From the NCBI GenBank assembly GCA_032111745.1, contig JAULUH010000028.1:1-12192 (forward strand): a DNA stretch of 12,192 bases, written 5' to 3'. Both the position numbers and the translations under genes were made by a program. Shown in pieces: positions 7,317 through 12,192 of this stretch; positions within the stretch are counted from its first letter, which is position 1, and each line of letters opens with the position of its first letter. The stretch is from JAULUH01 sp032111745. GTDB taxonomy: Bacteria; Chloroflexota; Anaerolineae; JAAEKA01. Under the pieces are notes generated by a model, which had not been told where the DNA came from, did not search any database, and was given only the letters and a program-made list of their open reading frames with translations.

Positions 7317-8246
7317 TTACTGAGCCTGCGATACCCAGCTTCTGGATCTTATCGCCTGCTGTCCCAGGAACATACGCAGTTGTGCGCTGTGCTCCTGCAC
7401 ATGACGCAGATCGTACAGCTGAAGCTCCGCAAAGGTCAGCTCTCCCCAGGGGAAGCGGCACAACCGGTGTGCCTGTTCGTCTGACAGTGCGCCAATGATC
7501 TCCTGGCACTTTCGGCGGCAGTATTCCAGGTAGCAGTATCACAGCCTTGGCTCCCCCTCGGTCAGCTCTTGCAGGCGGCTCCTGTACATCTCCAGCAGGT
7601 CATAGTCAACCTGGCCTGGGCTCATCCGGTCTACGTATAGCCAGGCGGCCAACGCTGAGCCGGGCATGGCAGGGTGGTCATAGCCGCCCCAGCCGTACAG
7701 CTGCCAGGCCATAGGCACATCGCCCAGCTCTCGGGCCAGCCGGTCAGCTTCCTCGACCGCGTAGTACAGGCCCGGAAATTACGCCAGCATTGTCGACTTG
7801 CCGCCCTCTATGTCCGTGGTTTCCACGATGCGCCCAGCCAGCTCCACCCAGCCATGCTGTATCGCCCTGGGCCGGCTATCGCGGGTGACAGCATGGTCCT
7901 GCACGTACAGGGCAGCGGCTAGCTCGGGCAGGGCTGGGCCAACCACGGCGCGCCAAGCATCGTAGTAGCTGCGTTTCATCCTGGCCTGCAGCGCCCGCTT
8001 GGTGCGCACGCTCAGGTCCAGGTCGATATCAGTCATGGGCTCAGGTAGGTACGCGGCGATCACTGCGGTCATGGGGCGCATGGGCAGGCCCAGCATCTCC
8101 AGGTGGGCGGCGCACTCGCCGGCCTGCGCCGGGTCCTGGCCTCGGGCTCGCAGATCGCCCATGATGCGCTCCCGGCTCCAGCCGTTGGCAGCGTGGGCGG
8201 TGGGCGAGGCGCCCAGCAGGCGCTCAAACGCAGTGTCAGTCATCAT
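7317..8246 (-). pseudogene. Broken gene with DinB-like tail, two in-frame stops
   Basis: From ATG 8244-8246 (AGAGGTGG about 9 nt upstream) one frame runs 310 codons to TAA 7317-7319, interrupted by TAA (7779-7781) and TGA (7539-7541). Part 1 (155 residues) contains NGWSRERIMGDLRARGQDP and RDSRPRAIQHGW; I do not recognise it. Part 2 (79 codons) contains YAVEEADRLARELGDVPMAW and WLYVDRMSPGQVDYDLLEMY, also unrecognised. Part 3 (73 codons) contains CRFPWGELTFAELQLYDLRH followed by VQEHSAQLRMFLGQQ, which looks like the C-terminus of DinB-superfamily proteins, with HVQEH as the likely metal-binding end. Codon character stays coding-like across both stops and no frame change is needed, so these look like recent point mutations or a fusion of two neighbours joined in frame. 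Part 1 alone could still be made. Confidence 0.6.
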
Positions 8247-8287
8247 CGCCAGTATCCACCTCTCCGCACCAGGGTTAGTTCGTTCAT
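8243..8287 (-). other. Possible 14-codon leader ORF overlapping next start
   Basis: ATG at 8285-8287 gives MNELTLVRRGGYWR and a TGA at 8243-8245 that overlaps the ATG of the downstream broken gene (ATGA). The downstream ribosome binding site lies inside this ORF. Its own ribosome binding site (GAAGAG four bases before ATG) is weak. It may act in translational coupling or be chance. Confidence 0.25.
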
Positions 8288-8311
8288 CGGGCTCTTCTCA
8301 TTGCCGTTGCT

Positions 8312-8341
8312 ATTGTACCACCGTCGAAAACGCGCTGCCAA
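8312..8341 (-). promoter_or_regulatory. Promoter upstream of broken DinB-tail gene
   Basis: Minus strand: TTGGCA (8336-8341), 18-base spacer, TACAAT (8312-8317), each five of six consensus bases. It predicts a start near 8305, giving a leader of about 60 nt. A good promoter before a nonsense-bearing gene suggests recent decay. Confidence 0.5.
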
Positions 8342-8464
8342 GCTCTGCCGCCAACAGCGCGCGATTGACCACGGACAGCATGTTCGTGCAACATGTGGCC
8401 CATGTAGGGCCTTCCGTCGAATCGAAGTTGCCCTGGTTTGCTGAACGCCCGGAAAAGGGTGTAT

Positions 8465-8492
8465 TCCAGGGCCCTGGAGGTGTGTCATGACA
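8465..8492. promoter_or_regulatory. Two palindromes upstream of GNAT gene
   Basis: TCCAGGGCCCTGGA (8465-8478) is a perfect 14-bp palindrome, and TGTCATGACA (8483-8492) a perfect 10-bp one, 18 bp apart from centre to centre. They lie 29-56 bp before the GNAT start, where an operator or the leader mRNA would be. I see no convincing -35/-10 pair for this gene. Confidence 0.35.
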
Positions 8493-8520
8493 GGAGGACG
8501 CAGAAGGAGAGTATCGCCAT

Positions 8521-8976
8521 ATGTCCATTGAGCTTGCGATTCGCAACATGACACGCCCCGAGGTAGACGAGCTTGTTGCCTGGGCTGCGCGCGAGGTTTG
8601 GAATCCAGGACTTCAAGATGCCGAGGTGTTCTGGATCACGGACCCTGAGGCTTTCATCGCCGCAGACCTGGACGGCGAACTGATCGGCGGTGGAGCCATC
8701 ACCTCCTACGGCGGCGAATTCGGCTTCATGGGCTTCTTCATCGTCCGGCCCGAATTCCGCGGCCAGGGCTTCGGCAATACCCTTTGGCATGCCCGCCTTG
8801 AGCGGCTCATGGATCGCCTGCGCCCAGGCGCGAGCATCGGTTTGGACGGCGTCTTTGACATGCAGCACTACTATGCCAGGGGTGGTTTCGTCTTCTCCCA
8901 CCGCGACATGCGTTTTCGTGCCGAGATCCCTGAAGATCTGAAGCGCTGGACCGCCAAGCTAACCTACAGTAGATAG
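8521..8976 (+). CDS. GNAT-family N-acetyltransferase
   Basis: A 151-residue cytoplasmic acetyltransferase. The acetyl-CoA binding motif A is clear: GFFIVRPEFRGQGFGNTLW (71-89), with RGQGFG for the pyrophosphate. It is followed by SIGLDGVFDMQHYYARGGF (105-123), the motif B/C region. The WNPGLQDAEVFW and GLDGV...YYARGGF patterns are those of the YitH-type proteins, which usually have about 280 residues with a second C-terminal domain (Acetyltransf_18); here the protein ends right after the GNAT domain, at TAG 8974-8976. It may be a natural single-domain form or have lost its C-terminal half. AAGGAG lies 11 nt before the ATG. It is followed closely by the ABM gene, whose ribosome binding site overlaps its stop, so the two form an operon. 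The acceptor amine is unknown. Confidence 0.9.
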   Translation: MSIELAIRNMTRPEVDELVAWAAREVWNPGLQDAEVFWITDPEAFIAADLDGELIGGGAITSYGGEFGFMGFFIVRPEFRGQGFGNTLWHARLERLMDRLRPGASIGLDGVFDMQHYYARGGFVFSHRDMRFRAEIPEDLKRWTAKLTYSR

Positions 8977-8987
8977 GAGATAATGAA

Positions 8988-9281
8988 GTGGCAATCAAGG
9001 TGATCGTCGAACTACAGGCCAAACCAGGCAAGCGGGCTGAGCTCAAGAGTCTGCTCGAGAGCATTGTAGCGAAACATGGACCGGGCCAGGCTGGTTTCCT
9101 GGGCAGCAAGAGCTACGAGGTGCTCGATAACCCCGACATACTGGTTGAGATTGCCGATTGGGAGTCGGCCGAGGCGAGGGCGGCGCATATGCAGGAGGCT
9201 GCGGCCACCGGCGCCTACGCACCTCTGTTTGAGCTGTTAGCCGCGCCATTCAGGGCCACAGTCATCAAGCAGCTGCCCTGA
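8988..9281 (+). CDS. Antibiotic biosynthesis monooxygenase (ABM) domain protein
   Basis: A 97-residue dimeric alpha+beta barrel protein. VIVELQAKPGKRAELKSLLE (5-24) is the usual first strand and helix, GFLGSKSYEVLDNPDILVEIADWES (36-60) the central strands with the W, and AHMQEAAATGAYAPLFELLA (66-85) the last helix. The length is normal. Members include YgiN-like quinol monooxygenases and stress-related proteins; the substrate cannot be predicted. The start is GTG (8988-8990) with AGGAG (8975-8979) eight bases upstream, overlapping the GNAT stop; the nearby ATG at 8983 leads to a stop after six codons. Two hairpins follow the stop. Together with GNAT it may form a small detoxification unit, which is inference. 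Confidence 0.9.
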   Translation: MAIKVIVELQAKPGKRAELKSLLESIVAKHGPGQAGFLGSKSYEVLDNPDILVEIADWESAEARAAHMQEAAATGAYAPLFELLAAPFRATVIKQLP

Positions 9282-9340
9282 CGGGCGGCCGGTGTCACCG
9301 TCAGAAGCCCGCGTCCGGCCTGCTCTGCGCCGGCCGGACG
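9278..9340 (+). terminator. Two hairpins after ABM gene
   Basis: Hairpin 1 pairs CTGACGG (9278-9284, containing the ABM stop) with CCGTCAG (9298-9304). Hairpin 2 pairs CGTCCGGCC (9312-9320) with GGCCGGACG (9332-9340), a perfect 9-bp GC-rich stem with an 11-base loop. No T-run follows, so this would be a non-canonical terminator or an mRNA 3'-end stabiliser. Confidence 0.5.
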
Positions 9341-9414
9341 ACGTGGTGTTGAAGTGGGTGATCGCCAATTGACGGCGCACAGCGTAAGTGCGCATCCGAC
9401 TGGAGGTACTAAGA

Positions 9415-9576
9415 ATAGCTATTGTTCGAGAAGGCAACAAGGCAGTTCTTTTGGTTGTAGACATGTAGGTCGGAGTCATGCAAAATGCGTGGGATGCTTC
9501 CCGCATCATCAGGAAAATCGGTGCTGCAGTCGAGGAGAAAGCACGGAGCCTGGGTGTGCCGGTCATATGGGTGCAA
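9415..9576 (+). pseudogene. Isochorismatase-family hydrolase N-terminal remnant
   Basis: GGAGGT (9402-9407) precedes ATA-GCT-ATT-GTT..., where ATA (9415-9417) stands where ATG is expected. The frame reads REGNKAVLLVVDM, TAG, VGVMQNAWDASRIIRKIGAA and on to ARSLGVPVIWVQ. This is the first ~55 residues of the cysteine hydrolase/isochorismatase fold, with the catalytic Asp in VVDMQ; the TAG at 9466-9468 replaces the Gln codon. After WVQ the similarity stops and the frame ends at TGA 9607-9609. Lost start, one nonsense codon and a missing C-terminal two thirds make it non-functional. Confidence 0.75.
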
Positions 9577-9693
9577 CCGAAGGGGTCAGGTCGAGGTGTC
9601 GCCTCCTGAGTGTTACTCGAGAGTTGTCGCGCCGGCTGTTCACTGGTGCTATCTCCCGTGTCATTCTGGACCATCATGCCGAGTTCGCCGCCC

Positions 9694-10043
9694 ATGAACC
9701 CACTCCTGTGCATCTCTGAACAACACGCGCAGGCGCTCACCCTCGCTGGCCAGTTCGCCCAACAGTGCCTGGCCACGGCATCATCACCAGCGGCGCCTCC
9801 TTGGCTAACCTTGTGGCCCTGACCGCGGCGCGCGACCAGGCGCTCGGTGGGCTCGCGTGCACGGCAGGGCTGCAGGCCGGCGGCGCGCCCCTGGTGCTGT
9901 ATACCTCGGAGGAGGCGCACAGCAGCATCGACAAGGCCGTGTCCATCCTCGGACTCGCTACCAACCATCTGCGCCGCCTGCCCACCGACGAGCAGTTCCG
10001 GCTGCGGTTGGACATCCTGGCTGAGGCCGTGGCGGCAGACCGC
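9694..10043 (+). pseudogene. PLP-dependent decarboxylase (group II) remnant
   Basis: The 9780-10043 segment (frame 3) reads GIITSGASLANLVALTAARD, then APLVLYTSEEAHSSIDKAVS and ILGLATNHLRRLPTDEQFRL. This is the cofactor-domain core of aromatic-amino-acid/glutamate-type decarboxylases: T-SGG-S-AN loop, then the SEEAHSSIDKA helix with the His that stacks on PLP. An ATG at 9694 in frame 1 gives MNPLLCISEQHAQALTLAGQ, which resembles the N-terminal helix of the same family; about 80 residues between the two are missing and the frame changes. After LAEAVAADR the similarity ends, so the PLP Lys is lost. The stretch 10044-10223 holds no recognisable gene. Confidence 0.68.
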
Positions 10044-10223
10044 AGCTCCAGGGGCCAAACACCTCGCCGAGGCGCTAGACGACACACGCGGCCTTGCTGG
10101 ATGCCAGCTCGAAGCCCCGGCTGGGCGATGGCCACGGAGGGGACAGTGAGTAGTGCGTAGGCTGCCACGAATGCCAATGGCATTGCCAGCGGTTCTATTG
10201 TGGCGTCACCATATTCCTGATGC

Positions 10224-11888
10224 CTACGGCCTCTGCAGCACGATGAAACGGGGACTCAGCGTGAGCTCCGGCTTGGGTCCCCGCTGCGCGCCCGGGAGCA
10301 GGTAGTTGCGCACAGAAAGGCCAAGCATAGCGCACGACAGATCCTCAGGGTCGTAGCAGTCCGGGAGCTGATCGCCAATGGAGTAACAGTGGCTGCCTTC
10401 GGTCAGGGCCTCGAGCCCCGTGCAGTCCCGGGCGAAATACTGGACGAAGAAGCGATCGTGGTTGGGCACTCCAGCGTATCCGTCCGCGGTGCCCGCCAGC
10501 CGGTCGTCGTCGATGTTGTCGAATCCCAACTGGGTCAGGCTCGAGTTCAGGCCCAGGCCCACATAGGTGGCGTTGCCGGTCCGGGTGCCCAGGGCGCCAA
10601 CCACGGCGTAGACCCGGTCATCGGGGAGCGGCAGCCTCGGGCTCATGAAATAGGTCGTGTCCTCCGTGGGGGCAAGGCAGTTCATACCAACCTTCACGCA
10701 CTCGGGCCCGGTCAGGGACAGGGCTGGTCGCATGTTCAGGAGAGGCCGGACGCGTTGAGCAAATACCTCCGCTTCATCGCAGGGCTGTCCCCACCTGCTG
10801 CAGACGGCCTTGGCTAGCATGATAAGATCGGGTTCCAGGCCGGTTTCGGGCGGCGTGGCCCCGAACCGGGCCTCGAACTCGACCGGCGGGTAGGGCTGCG
10901 GTGGGCCAGCCGGCCGCGTGTCCCTGATGCGCAGGACGACCAGGGGCAGCCATTCTCGCCACGCCTGCGAGCGGGAGCCGGCCCCACCGCCATCGTGAGG
11001 CATCGCATACCGCAGCACGGTCAGGAAGTCATCCGACTCCTCACCGAGCCCAATCGTCATATCGGAGGGGATGGGCTCGGTGAAGACATGATTGTCCGGG
11101 ACGGCGAGCCTGGCCAGGGCTCGCCGCACCGTGCTGTCCATGGCCTGGTCCGGCGTGATGACGAAGGTGCGCACCTGGTCCCAGACGGCGCTCGACCCGT
11201 TTTCGATCACCACGTTGTTGATGCTGTTGCTCAGGTCGGCGAAGAGCTGCAGGCGCTCCTCGTTCTTGGGGAGCTTGGAGAAGAACGTCTCCAGCAAGGC
11301 AGGGACGGATTTCTGCACGAACAGGTACTGGGGGCTGCTCTCATCCCACTCGCCCGGACGCGAGAGAAGATAGGTCTGCAAGCCGAAATAGTCGGCCGGC
11401 GGGGGAAGCACGCCGAGGATCACGATCGCCTCATGGGGGTCGAGGCGGTAGGAGGCGTTGTAACCCTCCACAGTGGGCCCGACCAGGTTGGCGGTCCCGG
11501 GATCCACCCACTCGTCCGGCCAGGCCGGCAGGACGGGCAGGACGTACGGCGCCGCAGGGTTGTTGCCCAAACAGGACTTCAGCACCTCGTAGGAGTACGG
11601 GCAATCGTCTTCGGTATAGAGCTTGAAGTAGCCGCGGCTGACCTCGTACCCTTGCTGCCTGAGGCCGTTCGCGAGGCGACGAGCCGTGCTCTCCACCCAT
11701 CCCGGCACCCGGTTCTCCGGCATGGGGCTGTCTGCGGCTGCTGGAGCCGCTCCTACCAGCACGAGCAGGAGGACGAGGAGTTGTAGAAGAACGAGAACCT
11801 TGCCAGGCGTCTTCACGGGATGGCGTCCTTTGGCATGTCCCTCTCTTGTCGAGGAGCCAGCAGCACCCAGATAAAGTCCGTCGCTCAT
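10224..11888 (-). CDS. Large secreted protein of unknown function
   Basis: A 554-residue exported protein. After a polar stretch of about 25 residues there is a strong hydrophobic core (VLVLLQLLVLLLVLVGAAPAAA) with a likely cleavage after AAA-DSPMP. I chose ATG 11886-11888, preceded by AGGAG at 8 nt; a GTG at 11814-11816 with AAGGA nine bases upstream would yield a standard short signal peptide (VKTPGKVLVLL...) and is a real alternative. The mature part has cysteines in spaced groups (CPYSYEVLKSC near the N-terminus, several near the C-terminus), consistent with disulfides outside the cell. Distinctive blocks are LGNNPAAPYVLPVLPAWPDE, YRLDPHEAIVILGVLPPPAD followed by YFGLQTYLLSRPGEW, and DDRVYAVVGALGTRTGNATY. 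I recognise no catalytic motif; it resembles uncharacterised conserved proteins. It stands alone, convergent with the decayed decarboxylase. It ends in TAG. Confidence 0.8.
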   Translation of the reverse strand: MSDGLYLGAAGSSTREGHAKGRHPVKTPGKVLVLLQLLVLLLVLVGAAPAAADSPMPENRVPGWVESTARRLANGLRQQGYEVSRGYFKLYTEDDCPYSYEVLKSCLGNNPAAPYVLPVLPAWPDEWVDPGTANLVGPTVEGYNASYRLDPHEAIVILGVLPPPADYFGLQTYLLSRPGEWDESSPQYLFVQKSVPALLETFFSKLPKNEERLQLFADLSNSINNVVIENGSSAVWDQVRTFVITPDQAMDSTVRRALARLAVPDNHVFTEPIPSDMTIGLGEESDDFLTVLRYAMPHDGGGAGSRSQAWREWLPLVVLRIRDTRPAGPPQPYPPVEFEARFGATPPETGLEPDLIMLAKAVCSRWGQPCDEAEVFAQRVRPLLNMRPALSLTGPECVKVGMNCLAPTEDTTYFMSPRLPLPDDRVYAVVGALGTRTGNATYVGLGLNSSLTQLGFDNIDDDRLAGTADGYAGVPNHDRFFVQYFARDCTGLEALTEGSHCYSIGDQLPDCYDPEDLSCAMLGLSVRNYLLPGAQRGPKPELTLSPRFIVLQRP

Positions 11889-12006
11889 GGTATTCACTCC
11901 TTATCTGTCGAAAATCCATGTTCTGCCGGCGAAGACCGCTGGCAGTTGGCGCTTGCCCGCCTTGGGCGTTCGAGTTGGCAGACACCTGTCACCAAACTGG
12001 ATGGAC

Positions 12007-12039
12007 GGTTTCCGGAAACCCGAAGTCACCTCCATTATA
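12007..12039 (-). promoter_or_regulatory. Putative -10 box and 14-bp palindrome upstream of secreted protein
   Basis: Minus strand: a perfect TATAAT (12034-12039), with only weak -35 candidates (TGGTTC at spacer 18 or TTCAAC at spacer 15). Transcription would start near 12027, and the perfect palindrome GGTTTCCGGAAACC (12007-12020) would fall at about +7 to +20, a repressor-like position. The leader to the ATG at 11888 would be about 140 nt; nothing else is recognised in it. Confidence 0.42.
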
Positions 12040-12136
12040 CACCCAGTCCTTGCTGTTGAACCATGGTTGTGAAGAAGAGTGCGGGAATTTTGGGGTTGCG
12101 GTTACCTCGACAACGGTCGTCCCTGTGCTTCTTCGA

Positions 12137-12165
12137 TTGACGGACCGCGGGGGTATAGATACAAT
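12137..12165 (+). promoter_or_regulatory. Promoter at right edge, possible leaderless gene
   Basis: TTGACG (12137-12142), 17-base spacer, TACAAT (12160-12165); five of six consensus bases in both. An ATG at 12173-12175 lies where transcription should begin, so the gene that leaves the window (MVAFGS...) could be leaderless, unless its true start is further right. On the left, 12040-12136 shows no gene or repeat. Confidence 0.58.
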
Positions 12166-12192
12166 CGAGGCGATGGTTGCCTTTGGCAGCGA

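Noticed and set aside
2004..9468. TAG at expected Gln codons in two genes (2004-2006 and 9466-9468), as if UAG were read as Gln
   Set aside because: Several intact genes end in TAG (217-219, 4081-4083, 8974-8976, 10224-10226), and both affected genes carry further damage. Simple C-to-T decay is enough.
9354..9719. 121-codon plus frame covering the hydrolase remnant
   Set aside because: Cys/Ser-rich without motifs; a different frame of the same stretch gives the isochorismatase-like sequence.
9737..10183. Minus-strand frame starting with a signal-peptide-like sequence (MPLAFVAAYALLTVPSVAIAQ)
   Set aside because: It is antisense to the decarboxylase remnant, whose motifs are specific; the rest of the minus frame is Arg/Ser-rich and looks like a shadow.
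10995..11786. Long plus-strand open frame of 263 codons
   Set aside because: It is a shadow of the secreted-protein gene: the minus frame has a signal peptide, start signals and sensible composition, while the plus frame is rich in Gly, Arg and His without motifs.

Overview
The window looks like a chromosomal accessory region from a moderately GC-rich bacterium, probably an uncultured Chloroflexota (Anaerolineae or Caldilineae type). The taxonomic guess is an inference. It rests on a secreted hydrolase with a long Thr/Pro (TPT-type) linker, a DinB-like C-terminus, an FbpABC-type transporter and a TetR/macrolide-glycosyltransferase-like pair. No rRNA, tRNA, CRISPR array or intact mobile element was seen.

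Layout, left to right. (1) 1-942: a short open frame running off the left edge, then a membrane-anchored alpha/beta hydrolase on the minus strand. (2) 1055-1837: a long TspO/MBR-type membrane protein, minus strand. (3) 1863-3937, plus strand: a graveyard. The first ~36 codons of an IS256-type transposase (with a nonsense codon) abut the tail of a substrate-binding protein, which runs into three separated pieces of a double-domain permease in different frames and then a 5'-truncated ABC ATPase. The order is that of an Fe3+-type ABC operon from which several internal blocks have been lost. (4) 4081-5957, minus strand: a TetR repressor and a GT1-family glycosyltransferase with a 4-base ATGA overlap, preceded by a TTGACA promoter and two tandem 18-bp operator-like inverted repeats. 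(5) 6161-7252, plus strand: a secreted or anchored S9/dienelactone-type hydrolase, divergent from the TetR operon.

(6) 7317-8246, minus strand: one reading frame broken by two in-frame stops, ending in a DinB-like tail. (7) 8521-9281, plus strand: a two-gene unit, a GNAT acetyltransferase and a small antibiotic-biosynthesis-monooxygenase (ABM) protein, followed by two hairpins. (8) 9415-10043, plus strand: remnants of an isochorismatase-family hydrolase (start codon and Q codon mutated) and of a PLP-dependent decarboxylase. (9) 10224-11888, minus strand: a large secreted, cysteine-containing protein of unknown function with a putative promoter and palindrome upstream. (10) Right edge: a good plus-strand promoter almost directly before an ATG, probably the start of the next gene.

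The intact genes are mostly single or paired transcription units. The best functional unit is TetR plus glycosyltransferase, which looks like a self-regulated cassette that detoxifies or decorates a small molecule. The pseudogene load (at least six decayed genes in 12 kb) is the most striking property. I found no convincing evidence of a new multi-gene defence or biosynthetic system.
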